A stretch of DNA of 64,000 nucleotides from Halorubrum sp. 2020YC2 (GTDB lineage: Archaea > Halobacteriota > Halobacteria > Halobacteriales > Haloferacaceae), in assembly GCF_018623055.1 (NCBI RefSeq), contig NZ_CP076019.1, forward strand, positions 310,001 to 374,000. The letters run 5' to 3'. Positions within the stretch are counted from its first letter, which is position 1; every line of letters starts with the position of its first letter. Below, in pieces: positions 51,846 through 60,940 of the stretch. Under the pieces are notes generated by a model. It saw only the letters and a program-made list of their open reading frames with translations, did no database searches and was not told where the DNA came from. The position numbers and the translations under genes were made by a program.

Positions 51846-52841
51846 ATGGCCTCTTCACAACTCGACGCCGGCAGAGACGGGCTCTCGAGGCTCCGGTCAG
51901 CGCTGCCGTTCACCGGCCGCGACTGGGGGCTGCTGCTCGTCATCCCCGGCGTGGTCCTCTTCTCGAGTTTCATGCTGTACCCGATCGTCTACCTGTTTTA
52001 CATCTCCCTGACCGACGCGACCTTCGCCGGATCGGTGATCGGCGGCGGCGCCGAGCTGATCGGACTCGAGAACTACGTCCAGCTGCTCGGAGACTCGCAG
52101 TTCTGGACGTCGATGTCGACGACGTGGCTGTTCGTCGCCGTCTCGCTCGTGGTCAAGGTGTTCGTCGCCGTCGGCATCGCGCTCCTCTTGAACCACGCGC
52201 GGGTCGTCGGCAAACGCTACATGCGCGCCGCGGTGATCGTCCCGCTGGGGTTCCCCGGCATCTTCACGATCACGGTCTGGCGCGGGATGTTCAGCGACGC
52301 CCGGTTCGGCGTGTTCAACACGCTGCTCGGCCGCTACAACGACGTCATGTCGTCGCTGTCGGCGCCGCAGGCCCTGCTGTTCGACGTGCCGATCGGCTTC
52401 CTCAGCGGTCGCTGGGAGGCGTTCTTCGCGTACGTCACCACGGAGGTGTGGCTCGCGTACCCGTTCATGGTGATCATCATCGTGAGCGCCTTACAGGACG
52501 TTCCCCGGTCGCTCCACGAGGCGGCGATGGTCGACGGCGCCGGGTGGCTCCAGCGGTTCCGGACGGTCACCCTCCCGGCGATCAAAGGGCCGGTGCTTTT
52601 CGCCTCCATCCTCACGGCCGCGACGTCGTTCCAGCAGTTCCTGATCCCGTGGGTGTTCAACCAGGGCGGACCGGCCAGACAGAACGAGCTGATAATCGTG
52701 TACGGCTACCGCGAAGCGATCAGCTTCAACGAGTTCGGGCTCTCCGCGGCGATCCTCATCGTCGCCATCGCCTTCGTCGGACTCTTCATGCTCGTCGCCG
52801 TGCGCTACGGCGGCCTCGCAGAGGGGGTGGGTGAGGAATGA
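51846..52841 (+). CDS. ABC sugar permease (MalF-like)
   Basis: The 331-residue permease has six to seven membrane helices and the EAA loop (HEAAMVDGAGWLQRFRTVTL) that contacts the ATPase. The N-terminus (PFTGRDWGLLLVIPGVVLFS) is typical of sugar permease 1. It lies 21 bases after the binding protein and overlaps the next gene (ATGA). Confidence 0.93.
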   Translation: MASSQLDAGRDGLSRLRSALPFTGRDWGLLLVIPGVVLFSSFMLYPIVYLFYISLTDATFAGSVIGGGAELIGLENYVQLLGDSQFWTSMSTTWLFVAVSLVVKVFVAVGIALLLNHARVVGKRYMRAAVIVPLGFPGIFTITVWRGMFSDARFGVFNTLLGRYNDVMSSLSAPQALLFDVPIGFLSGRWEAFFAYVTTEVWLAYPFMVIIIVSALQDVPRSLHEAAMVDGAGWLQRFRTVTLPAIKGPVLFASILTAATSFQQFLIPWVFNQGGPARQNELIIVYGYREAISFNEFGLSAAILIVAIAFVGLFMLVAVRYGGLAEGVGEE

Positions 52842-53899
52842 GCCTGCTCCGCTCGTTCGCGGCGCTCGTCGCCGCCAAGCTGGTCGCGTTCGCGACCGCG
52901 CCGAAGCGGTTCGTCGTCACCGTCCAGCGGGCGACCTACGATCTCCGCACGGGCAAGCGCACCCTGTGGGACGTCTCGAAGAGCGTCCTGATGACGCTGT
53001 TCGGATTCGCGATGGTGTTGGTGCTTCTGTTCCCGCTGTTCTGGATCTTCGCCGCGTCGCTGGCGGAGGGGACGCGGCTGTTCACCACCAGCGGCATCTT
53101 CCCGGACCCGTCGACGTACAACCTCGGCGCGTACCGGTGGGTGGTCTTCGAGTCCGACTTCTTCTTCGTCGACGGCGACTGGGGGTATCCCCAGCTCGTC
53201 CTCGGCGGGAGCGGCGGGCTTGTGAGCTTCCGGTGGGCCGGCACCGAGACCGGTCCCGGCGCGCTGTTCAACAGCCTCTACATCGTCAGCGTGACGCTCG
53301 CGGCCGGGTTCGGGATGATCGTCCCGGCGGCGTACGCGTTCTCGCGCCGGAAGTTCGTCGGCCGCAAGCGGATCCTCTACGGCTACGTCCTCTTCACGCA
53401 GATCGGTGCCGGGCTGTCGATCGCGACGCTCGTGGCGCTGTACTCGCTTTTCAGCAGCTACGGGCTCACGAACAACCTGTTCGTGCTCGGGCTGTTCTAC
53501 GCCGGGGGGGCGATCCCGTTCAACACGTGGCTGCTGAAGACGTACATGGACAACATCCCCGTCTCCTACGAGGAGGCGGCGATGGTCGACGGCGCGAGCT
53601 TCCTCGACACGATCCGGGAAGTGATCCTCCCGCTGACGAAACCGGGGCTCGCCGTCGTCCTCATCTTCGTCTGGCTCGCCGGCTGGAACGAGTTCATCAT
53701 CGCGCAGACGCTGTTGCGCCCCGAGAACTACCCGCTCTCGGTGGAGCTGTACAACATCGCGACCGAGGGGCGGTTCTCGACGCCGTGGACGCGCTTCGCG
53801 GCGTTCGCGAACCTGTTCGCGCTGCCGGTCGCGATCGTCTACTTCGCGGCGCAGCGTTCCGTCGAGGACGGCCTCTCGTTCGGCGGGATGGAAGGGTAG
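52838..53899 (+). CDS. ABC sugar permease (MalG-like)
   Basis: The 353-residue permease has six helices, an extended N-terminus (~1-45, FATAPKRFVVTVQRATYDLR), and the EAA loop (YEEAAMVDGASFLDTIREVI) with GWNEFIIAQTLL. It completes the importer with the MalF-like subunit. Confidence 0.93.
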   Translation: MSLLRSFAALVAAKLVAFATAPKRFVVTVQRATYDLRTGKRTLWDVSKSVLMTLFGFAMVLVLLFPLFWIFAASLAEGTRLFTTSGIFPDPSTYNLGAYRWVVFESDFFFVDGDWGYPQLVLGGSGGLVSFRWAGTETGPGALFNSLYIVSVTLAAGFGMIVPAAYAFSRRKFVGRKRILYGYVLFTQIGAGLSIATLVALYSLFSSYGLTNNLFVLGLFYAGGAIPFNTWLLKTYMDNIPVSYEEAAMVDGASFLDTIREVILPLTKPGLAVVLIFVWLAGWNEFIIAQTLLRPENYPLSVELYNIATEGRFSTPWTRFAAFANLFALPVAIVYFAAQRSVEDGLSFGGMEG

Positions 53900-54222
53900 A
53901 CGGACCTCGCGGTCCGTCGTTCGCCTCTCTGCTTTCTCGTCTTTGCGGTCCGTTTTTGCCAGAGCGGTCCGACTCGCATTCGATCGTCCGTACCGCCCCG
54001 CCCCGCACGACACCTCACGCCTCTCCAGCCTCGGCGGGCGGCCCGGCGCGGGCGGAGCCGCGCTGGACCGCCGCCTCCCTCGCGCGGGCGACTCGCAGCC
54101 TCGCGGCTGCTCGTCGGCACGCAGGGAGGCGCGACGCACTTCTTACAGCCGGCTGCTCTGCCGCCGGCGACGCCACCGCGAAGTACTATCTAAAAGTCAC
54201 ATCGCCCGAAACCGGTCGCCGC
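53900..54222. other. Gap after the importer operon, holding degraded repeat copy F
   Basis: A T-run (GTTTTTGCC, ~53952-53960) could end the operon. From 54000 the gap holds repeat copy F. No protein gene is seen. Confidence 0.5.
54000..54180 (-). repeat. Truncated copy F of the structured element
   Basis: Only the head half is present. From 54180 the minus strand reads CGCGGTGGCG, then GTGCC, GCGCGAGGGA and GAGGCTGGAGAGGCGTGAGGT (54010-54030), and stops near GTCGTGCGGGGCGG. The CAAAG-GGG-CAG long stem and the tail are missing. An extra ~40 bases split the first stem. TTTTAGATAG (54187-54196) flanks the head, as in the other copies. Confidence 0.65.
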
Positions 54223-55254
54223 TCAGTCGTCGGCGGTCGGCGTCGGCGGCGCCCCCGCGAGCCGGTCGCGGCCGTGGGCGGCCTCGAAGTCGAGGTCGGG
54301 CCCGCGCGCGACGATTCCCGAGGGTGTCACGTCCGGGTGCGTGGTGTAGTAGTGCTCCTTGATGTGTGCCATGTTCACGGTCTCTGCGACGCCCTCGGTC
54401 TGGTAGAGGTCGCGCAGGTACGGCCAGAGGTTCTCGTACTGGTGGATGAACTTCCGGTTGCACATGAAGTGGGTGTGGTACACCTGATCGAAGCGGATCA
54501 GGGTGGTGAACATACAGATGTCCGCCTCGGTGAGCGAGTCACCGACGAGGTAGCGCTGATCCGCGAGGTGTTCGTCGTAGCGGTCGAGCGCGTCGAAGAG
54601 GTCGTCTATCGCCTCGTCGTAGGCGCTCTGCGAGGTGGCGAATCCGGCGCGGTAGACGCCGTTGTTGATCGGCTCGTAGATGTCGGTGATCACCTCGTCG
54701 ACCTCCGCGACGGTCGCGTCGTCGCTCTCGTCGGGCAGCAGCGAAACGTTGTTTCCGAGGTCCGCGAACGCGGTCGAGAGGGTGCGGAGGATCTCCCGGG
54801 ACTCGTTGTTGACGATGGTCTCCTCCTCTTTGTCCCAGAGCACGGGGACGGTTACCCGACAGGTGGCGTCGGGGTCGGCCTCGACGTATAGCTCTCGGAG
54901 GTAGTCGTTGTCGTGGAGGTGGTCGGGCGTACAGCCGTCCTTCTCCGGGCTGAACTGCCAGCCGCCCTCGCCGCGCCACGGGTCGACGACCGAGACGCTG
55001 ATCGTGTCTTCGAGGCCGAGCAGCGACCGCGCGAGCAGCGTCCGGTGCGCCCACGGGCAGGCGTACGAGACGTACAGGTGATACCGGCCGGCCTCCGGCT
55101 GGAAGCGCTCGTCCGGTTCCGCGTCGACGTGGTCGGGCACGTCGCTGCCCGCGATCCAGTTCCGGAAGGTGGTCTCGCCGCGCTGGAAGGCCCCCTCCTC
55201 GTCGGTCGCCTCGTAGGTGTCCGTCCGCCACTCGCCGTTCACGAGCTGGTTCAT
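54223..55254 (-). CDS. Glutathionyl-hydroquinone reductase-like (Xi-class GST)
   Basis: The 343-residue protein has the Xi-class active site YVSYACPWAHRTLLAR with Cys, DPWRGEGGWQFS, VPVLWDKEEETIVNNESREI and TEADICMFTTLIRFDQVY. These enzymes reduce glutathionyl-hydroquinones. Haloarchaea use gamma-glutamylcysteine rather than glutathione, so the natural co-substrate probably differs. The ATG at 55254 has a GTTATAGG box ~27 bases upstream. Repeat copy G lies upstream in the same orientation. Confidence 0.93.
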   Translation of the reverse strand: MNQLVNGEWRTDTYEATDEEGAFQRGETTFRNWIAGSDVPDHVDAEPDERFQPEAGRYHLYVSYACPWAHRTLLARSLLGLEDTISVSVVDPWRGEGGWQFSPEKDGCTPDHLHDNDYLRELYVEADPDATCRVTVPVLWDKEEETIVNNESREILRTLSTAFADLGNNVSLLPDESDDATVAEVDEVITDIYEPINNGVYRAGFATSQSAYDEAIDDLFDALDRYDEHLADQRYLVGDSLTEADICMFTTLIRFDQVYHTHFMCNRKFIHQYENLWPYLRDLYQTEGVAETVNMAHIKEHYYTTHPDVTPSGIVARGPDLDFEAAHGRDRLAGAPPTPTADD

Positions 55255-55349
55255 ATCCGACAGTTGGGCTTCGACCCCTATAACGTGGGCGGGGACACGC
55301 GTGTCACCCGTCGAACGTAGGCTGAGATTCCGTAGCTCAATTCGTTCGC

Positions 55350-55634
55350 TTATAAACAATCGATACTGGATCGACGGAGGACACCTCCAAAGCCCCAGCC
55401 GCGAGGGCTCGGTGCGCTCGCTGCGGTCCTCGACCACTCACTTCGTTCGTGGTCTGCGGTCCTTGCGTCGCGCGCCTTCGCCCTCGCGACTGCCCCTTTG
55501 AGTCCCGCCCCGCACAGCACCGCAACCGAACCTCACGCCTCCCCAGCCTCGTCGCTGGCGGCACTAGCCGCCAGCGACTCCCTCGCGCGTGCGATTCGCG
55601 CCGCGTTGCGGCGCTCATCGGCACGCGCCACCGC
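55350..55634 (-). ncRNA. Structured intergenic element, copy G
   Basis: Copy G reads on the minus strand from 55634 (GCGGTGGCGCGTGCC). Hairpin 1 has its own inner stem GCGCCGC-AAC-GCGGCGC with GAT/ATC below a GA/GA loop, all different from the other copies yet paired. Hairpin 2 is GTCGCTGGCGGC-TAGT-GCCGCCAGCGAC. In plus coordinates the long stem pairs about 55396-55408 with 55480-55492, flanked by CAAAG and CTTTG. TATA-like sequences flank the head (TTTATATAC, 55640-55648) and the tail (TTATAAACAATCG, 55350-55362). It lies upstream of the GST-like gene and divergent from the FAD oxidoreductase. Confidence 0.6.
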
Positions 55635-55698
55635 ATCTGTTTATATACAAACGTCGTCGTCCCGGTGGCTTTTGCTCGTCGCTCGCGTGTCCCGACCC

Positions 55699-56970
55699 AT
55701 GACCGAGGAAGTCGAGCCCGCGCCGTCGGTCGCGGTCGTCGGCGGCGGCGCGGTCGGCGTCACGACGGCCGCCGACCTCGCGGCCCGCGGCGCCGACGTG
55801 ACGCTCTACGAGCGCGGCGAACTGGCGGCCGAGAGCTCCGGACTCGCGGCGGGGGTCCTCTACGACGCCTACGCCGAGGACGTCGACACCGCGGTCGGCG
55901 CCCGCGCGCTGGAGCGCTTCCGCGCGTTCGACCGGACGCTGCCCGGGTTCTCGTTTACCTCCTGCCCGTACGTCATCGCGGTCCGCGAGGGGGACCCCGA
56001 CGCCGACGCCGTCCCGGCGATGGTCGAGCGCATGCGCGACCACGGCCGCGAGGTGTCCGTCGTCGACCCCGACGCGCTCGGCCGGCGCTTCCCCGCCCTC
56101 CGGACCGACGACCTCGCGGTCGCGGCGGTGGCCGAGGGGGCCGGCTGGACCGACCCCGCGAGCTACGTCCGCGCGCTGGGCGAGCGGGCCGCCCGCGAGG
56201 GCGTCGCGGTCGAGACGGGAACCGCGGTCGCGCTCGGCCCGCGAACCGACGCGGGCCGAGAGATCCGGGTTCGTGACGCCGGAGAGACGGGAGAATCAGC
56301 CGTCGAGACGCGCGATTTCGACGCCGTCGTCGTCGCCGCCGGCGCGCACACCCGGTCGCTGCTCGCGGACGCGGGCGTCACGGTCCCGGTCGTCCCCTAC
56401 CGCGTTCAGGCGCTCGTCGCTCGGGCGGAGTACACCGGCCCGATGGCCTACGACGCGACCGCGGACGCGTACCTCCGCCCGCATCCGGACGGCCTGCTCG
56501 CGGGCGACGGCACGGAGCCGGTCCCCGCCGACCCCGACGACTACCGACGCGAGGCGGACGACTGGTTCCGCGAGGGCGTTTCCGCCGTCCTCGACGAGCG
56601 CCTCGCCAGCGGTGATTCCGCGGAGCGGTTCGACCCCCAGTCCGACGTCTCGCGGTCGTGGGCCGGGCTCTGTACCGCGACGCCCGACGGCGACCCGGTC
56701 GTCGGACCGGTGGACTCGGCGGCGGGGGACCCGGTGGCGGGCGACCCCGCGCTGTTCGTCGCCGCCGGCTGGCAGGGCCACGGGTTCATGCGCGCACCGG
56801 CGATGGGCGAGACGGTCGCGGAGGGCGTGCTCGCGTCGCTCGCGGGCGTCGACTTCGACGCGCCGGACTCGCCGTGGATCGGGGCGTTCGACCCGGCGCG
56901 GTTCGACGGCGACGAGGAGTTCGAGATCGCGGAGGGGATGTCGCTGTCGAACCGGGCGGACGGGACCTAA
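55699..56970 (+). CDS. FAD-dependent amine/amino-acid oxidoreductase (DAO family)
   Basis: The 423-residue protein starts with the dinucleotide fold SVAVVGGGAVGVTTAADLAA and ADVTLYERGELAAESSG. The DAO-type end (FVAAGWQGHGFMRAPAMGE) binds FAD. It resembles glycine/sarcosine or D-amino-acid oxidases; the substrate is unknown. The ATG at 55699 is preferred because the upstream frame runs into repeat copy G. Confidence 0.87.
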   Translation: MTEEVEPAPSVAVVGGGAVGVTTAADLAARGADVTLYERGELAAESSGLAAGVLYDAYAEDVDTAVGARALERFRAFDRTLPGFSFTSCPYVIAVREGDPDADAVPAMVERMRDHGREVSVVDPDALGRRFPALRTDDLAVAAVAEGAGWTDPASYVRALGERAAREGVAVETGTAVALGPRTDAGREIRVRDAGETGESAVETRDFDAVVVAAGAHTRSLLADAGVTVPVVPYRVQALVARAEYTGPMAYDATADAYLRPHPDGLLAGDGTEPVPADPDDYRREADDWFREGVSAVLDERLASGDSAERFDPQSDVSRSWAGLCTATPDGDPVVGPVDSAAGDPVAGDPALFVAAGWQGHGFMRAPAMGETVAEGVLASLAGVDFDAPDSPWIGAFDPARFDGDEEFEIAEGMSLSNRADGT

Positions 56971-56985
56971 AGGATAAAAGGGCTG

Positions 56986-57402
56986 TCAGTCGTCCTCCTC
57001 GACCACGTCGACGTCGCCGGACCCCTCGCGTTTGGGGATCTCGACGCGGAGCGTGCCGTTGCGCGTGAGCGTCGCGTTCGCGCCCTCGGGCGTCACGTCG
57101 GCGTCTCGGGGGAGGTCGACGCTCCCGGACAGCGAGACGCCGCGGCCCGGGAACACGAGGTCGTAGCCGTCGTAGAAGTCGCGGAAGCGCTCTAAGTTCA
57201 CCTCGACGGTGTGATCGAGGAAGGTGACGTCGACGTCTTCGCCCCGGACGCCGGGGGCGTCGAAGACGACGAGGTAGGCGTCGTCGCTCTCGAGGAGGTC
57301 GGTGGAGAGCGGGCGGCGCTCCTGGACGCGACCCCACCCGCGGCCGACGCGTTCGAGGGCGCTCCGGAGCGCTGACCGACCGGTTTCGACGAGTCCGCCC
57401 AC
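56986..57402 (-). CDS. Hsp20-family small heat-shock protein
   Basis: The 138-residue protein has an alpha-crystallin domain (~38-128): DDAYLVVFDAPGVRGEDVDV, GVSLSGSVDLPRDAD and the late LTRNGTLRVEIPK. Such proteins hold unfolded proteins. It lies 3 bases after a tiny zinc-ribbon gene, probably in one transcript. Confidence 0.9.
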   Translation of the reverse strand: MGGLVETGRSALRSALERVGRGWGRVQERRPLSTDLLESDDAYLVVFDAPGVRGEDVDVTFLDHTVEVNLERFRDFYDGYDLVFPGRGVSLSGSVDLPRDADVTPEGANATLTRNGTLRVEIPKREGSGDVDVVEEDD

Positions 57403-57405
57403 GTC

Positions 57406-57561
57406 TCACACCTCGATTTCGACGAGGTCGCTCCCGCCGCAGTACGGACAGGAGAGGTCCCCGACCGCGTGGTCCTCGGGCACATCGTACGTGTAGTGGT
57501 TCTCGAACATGTCCAGCTCGCAGTCGTCGCTGACGCACTTGACCTCCATCGTCGATGGCAT
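57406..57561 (-). CDS. Tiny zinc-ribbon protein
   Basis: The 51-residue protein has two Cys pairs (CVSDDCELDMFENHYTYDVP; then CPYCGGSDLVEIEV), a rubredoxin-like zinc ribbon (DUF7559-like). A GTTTAAG box ~27 bases before the ATG at 57561 supports the longer start over an internal ATG at 57549. It precedes the hsp20 gene by 3 bases. Function unknown. Confidence 0.78.
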   Translation of the reverse strand: MPSTMEVKCVSDDCELDMFENHYTYDVPEDHAVGDLSCPYCGGSDLVEIEV

Positions 57562-57632
57562 GTCCGGTCGTAGTGCCGGCGAGGGCTTAAACGGCGTGGC
57601 GGCGGCGACCCGGGGGCGCGAACGCGCGGCGG

Positions 57633-58028
57633 TCAGAACCCCGAACCCCGCATGCGTTCCGGAACGACCGTTCGCTCCGCGAACAGGACGACGAGGGTCC
57701 CGAACGCGATGCCGGCGGCGAACCCCGGGCCGTACGGGAACAGGCGCGGCGCGAACGCGAGCGAGACGCCGAGCCAGACGATCGCGACGAGGATCGCGGC
57801 ACCCGCGGCGGCGTACGCGAGCGTCTCGTACCGGTCCGGCGGGAGCCGGTCCCGCGCCAGCCACGCGAGCGGTCCGACGAGTAAAGCGGTGACGACCGCC
57901 CACGCGGCCGCGGCTCCCCACGGGCGCGGGTCGGCGCCGTAGAACTGCGCCGCGCCGGAGGCGCAGACGAGGCCGATCGCGAGGTACTGTCCGAGCCGCT
58001 GCCGGCCGATAGGCCTGTTGGAGGGCAC
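57633..58028 (-). CDS. Four-helix hypothetical membrane protein
   Basis: The 131-residue protein has four hydrophobic segments (GQYLAIGLVCASGAAQFYG; AAWAVVTALLVGPLAWLA; YAAAGAAILVAIVWLGVSLA; GFAAGIAFGTLVVLFAE). The GTG start at 58028 fits a TTATATCG box ~27 bases upstream. It is divergent from the radical SAM gene. Family not recognised. Confidence 0.7.
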   Translation of the reverse strand: MPSNRPIGRQRLGQYLAIGLVCASGAAQFYGADPRPWGAAAAWAVVTALLVGPLAWLARDRLPPDRYETLAYAAAGAAILVAIVWLGVSLAFAPRLFPYGPGFAAGIAFGTLVVLFAERTVVPERMRGSGF

Positions 58029-58122
58029 GAATCGCGTTTTCGAGCCATCCGATATAAGCGATCGGCCGGAGTTCCCGACGTTCCGCACGCTTTTCCCCTC
58101 TCGGCCGACTACGGAGGGTAAC

Positions 58123-59976
58123 ATGACCGATTCGCCCGCGTCGGCCCGGGGATCGCTCCCGGCCGACCCGAACGACCTCTCCGTCACGATCGTCGACGGG
58201 TACGTCGACGAGCCGGCCCACTTCGGCGTCCCGCCGTACCTCTCGACGTACCCGCGGTACACGGCGGGCGCGCTCGTCGACGCGGGCGTCCCGGAGTCGC
58301 AGATAACCTACCACACGATCGACGAACTCCGCGACGACCGGAGCAAGCACGCCGACGTCGCGGACGCCGACCTCATGGTGTACGTCGGCGGGATGACGGT
58401 GCCCGGGAAGTACGTCGGCGGAACCCCCGCGGAGCCGGACGAGGTGCGCGAACTGGGCTGGACCGCCGACGGCGTGACGCTGCTCGGCGGCCCGGTTCGC
58501 TTCGGGGTCGGGGAGGAGAACGCGGGCGCACAGGAGACGCAGCGGGACGACCTCGACTACGACTTCGTCGCGATGGGCGACGTCGAGGCCGCGGCCCACG
58601 ACCTCGTCCGCGAGGGGTTAGAGGGGTACGGCAACCGGATGCGGACGAACGAGGAGGTCGACCGCTGGGCGCGGCGGGGGGCGTTCGTCGTCGAGCAGCA
58701 CCCGAACCACCCCGACTACCTCATCTGCGAGATGGAGACCTCCCGCGGCTGCGCGTACCGCTGCTCGTTCTGTACGGAGCCGCTGTACGGCGACCCGGCG
58801 TTCCGGACTCCCGACTCCGTCGTGGGCGAGGTCGACGCGCTCTCGAATCGGGGGGTCAGACACTTCCGGCTCGGCCGGCAGGCCGACATCCTCGCGTTCG
58901 GCGGCGACGGCGAGGCGCCGAATCCCGACGCGCTCCGGGAGCTGTACGGCGGGATCCGCGAGGTCGCGCCCGACCTCCGGACGCTCCACCTCGACAACAT
59001 GAACCCCGTGACGATCACGGACTACCCCGAGGCCTCCCGCGAGGCGATCCGCGTCATCGCGGAGCACAACACGCCGGGCGACACGGCGGCGTTCGGCCTC
59101 GAATCCGCCGACCCCGTGGTTCAGGAGGAGAACAACCTGCTCGTCACCGCCGAGGAGTGCTTAGAGGCCGTCCGCGTCGTCAACGAGGAGGGCGGCTGGC
59201 GCCCGGGCGACGGTCCCGAGACGACCCCCGGCGACGCGACCCGCGTCACCGGTCCCTCCACCGGCCCGGACGCCTCGCCGCGGCTGCCGAAGCTGCTCCC
59301 CGGGATCAACCTCGTCCACGGGCTGACGGGCGAGCGTCCGGAGACGTACGAGCACAACAAGGAGTTCCTCCAGACCGTCTACGACGAGGGGCTGATGCTC
59401 CGCCGGATCAACATCCGGCAGGTGATGGCGTTCGCCGGCACGGAGATGGCCGAGACGGGGGCGGACGTCGCTCAGGAGCACAAAGACCAGTTCCAGGCGT
59501 ACAAGCGCGAGGTGCGCGAGACCATCGACAACCCGATGCTCGACCGCGTGGTCCCGCCCGGGACCGTGCTGCCCGACCTCCACCTCGAATACCACCAGGA
59601 CGGCAAGACGTTCGGGCGCCAGCTGGGCACCTACGCGCTCCTCGTCGCGGTCCCGGGCGAGCGCGAACTCGGCACGACCATCGACGTGGCGATCACCGAC
59701 CACGGCTACCGCTCCGTGACGGGCGTCCCGTACCCGCTCGACGTCAACGCGGCCTCGATGGACGAGCTGACCGCGATCCCCGGGATCAACCGGAGCAGGG
59801 CCGGCGACGTCGTGGTCGGCCGCCCGTACGAGTCGGTCGACGGGGTCGACGCCGGCGTGGCCGACCTCGCGGCGTACGCGGTCGCGGGCGACACCGACGT
59901 GCCGATCCCCGGCCGCGACCGGGCCGGTTCGGGGCCCGGACCGGCCGCGCGCTCGTCGCTCGGACGCGGGGACTGA
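58123..59976 (+). CDS. Radical SAM protein with C-terminal helix-hairpin-helix
   Basis: The 617-residue protein has the radical SAM motif CAYRCSFC (near residue ~210), preceded by an N-terminal region with VDGYVDEPAHFGVPPYLSTY. The C-terminus has a helix-hairpin-helix (VNAASMDELTAIPGINRSRA, ~542-561), suggesting nucleic-acid contact. This layout resembles UPF0313/YgiQ-like archaeal radical SAM proteins. The product is unknown. Confidence 0.88.
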   Translation: MTDSPASARGSLPADPNDLSVTIVDGYVDEPAHFGVPPYLSTYPRYTAGALVDAGVPESQITYHTIDELRDDRSKHADVADADLMVYVGGMTVPGKYVGGTPAEPDEVRELGWTADGVTLLGGPVRFGVGEENAGAQETQRDDLDYDFVAMGDVEAAAHDLVREGLEGYGNRMRTNEEVDRWARRGAFVVEQHPNHPDYLICEMETSRGCAYRCSFCTEPLYGDPAFRTPDSVVGEVDALSNRGVRHFRLGRQADILAFGGDGEAPNPDALRELYGGIREVAPDLRTLHLDNMNPVTITDYPEASREAIRVIAEHNTPGDTAAFGLESADPVVQEENNLLVTAEECLEAVRVVNEEGGWRPGDGPETTPGDATRVTGPSTGPDASPRLPKLLPGINLVHGLTGERPETYEHNKEFLQTVYDEGLMLRRINIRQVMAFAGTEMAETGADVAQEHKDQFQAYKREVRETIDNPMLDRVVPPGTVLPDLHLEYHQDGKTFGRQLGTYALLVAVPGERELGTTIDVAITDHGYRSVTGVPYPLDVNAASMDELTAIPGINRSRAGDVVVGRPYESVDGVDAGVADLAAYAVAGDTDVPIPGRDRAGSGPGPAARSSLGRGD

Positions 59977-59979
59977 ACG

Positions 59980-60855
59980 GTGTCGGGCGCCGACCCGCCG
60001 CCGGGTGACTCCCCGCGCGGCGACGACGCGGACCCCGCGGTCACCCGGGTCGAGGTCCCCGTCGACACCCGCGCCCCCGACGGGACCACGAACGCGTACC
60101 TCCTCGACGGCCTCCTCGTCGACCCGGCGGCCCGGACCGACGCGCTCGACGCCGCGATCGCGGAGCGGGGGTCGGCCGACGCGGCGGCTCCCGCGGTCGA
60201 GGCGATCGCGGTCACCCACGCCCACCCGGACCACGTCGGTGCGGTCGCGGACTACGCCGCCCTGACCGACGCGACCGTCGTCGCCCGCGAGGGCCACGCC
60301 GACCGCTTCGCCGCGGCGGCCGGGATCGACCCCGACGAGACGGTCGCGCCGGGCGAGACGGTCGGTGACACCGCGGTCCGCGTCGTCGACACCCCGGGGC
60401 ACGCGCCCGACCACGTCGCGTTCGCGGCCGGAACTCCGGGGGCCGAGCCGACGCGGGCCGCGCTGTGCTGCGGCGACCTCGCCGTCGCGGCGGGGAGCGT
60501 CGCGGTCGCCGCGCCGGAGGGGGACCTGACCGCGTACCTCGCGAGCCTCGAACGCGTCCGCGACGCCGGCTACGACCGATTCCTCCCCGGGCACGGCCCC
60601 GCGATTGACGACCCGGCGGCGACGTGCGACCGGCTGATCGAACACCGGCTCGCCCGCGAGCGCGGCGTGATCGCCGCGATCGACGGCGGCGCGGCCGACC
60701 TCGACGCGGTCGTCGACGGCGCCTACGAGAAGGACCTCTCCGGGGTGCGGGACCTCGCGCGGGCGACGGTCGCCGCCCACGTCGAGAAGCTGGTCGGGGA
60801 GGGGCGGGTCGAGGGGGCGTGGCGCGCGCGGCTGGCGGAGCGCGGCTTCGACTGA
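59980..60855 (+). CDS. Metallo-beta-lactamase-fold hydrolase
   Basis: The 291-residue protein has the metal motif VTHAHPDHVG, VDTPGHAPDH, LCCGDL and FLPGHGP. A C-terminal helical domain (ARATVAAHVEKLVGEGRVE) as in LACTB2-like proteins follows. The GTG start is 4 bases after the radical SAM stop, so one operon. The substrate is unknown; LACTB2-like members cut RNA or thioesters. Confidence 0.88.
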   Translation: MSGADPPPGDSPRGDDADPAVTRVEVPVDTRAPDGTTNAYLLDGLLVDPAARTDALDAAIAERGSADAAAPAVEAIAVTHAHPDHVGAVADYAALTDATVVAREGHADRFAAAAGIDPDETVAPGETVGDTAVRVVDTPGHAPDHVAFAAGTPGAEPTRAALCCGDLAVAAGSVAVAAPEGDLTAYLASLERVRDAGYDRFLPGHGPAIDDPAATCDRLIEHRLARERGVIAAIDGGAADLDAVVDGAYEKDLSGVRDLARATVAAHVEKLVGEGRVEGAWRARLAERGFD

Positions 60856-60940
60856 CCGCGTCGCGCTCGCGCTACCGCCGTTCCGCCGCGGTCGTCGCTT
60901 CCGCCGCTCTACCACCGCGCCGGCCGCCCGTCGACCGCGT

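Noticed and set aside
6409-55634. The dispersed elements as a CRISPR array or as transposase-bearing insertion sequences
   Set aside because: Copies are kilobases apart, not regularly spaced, and no transposase, cas gene or clear terminal inverted repeat is visible inside them.
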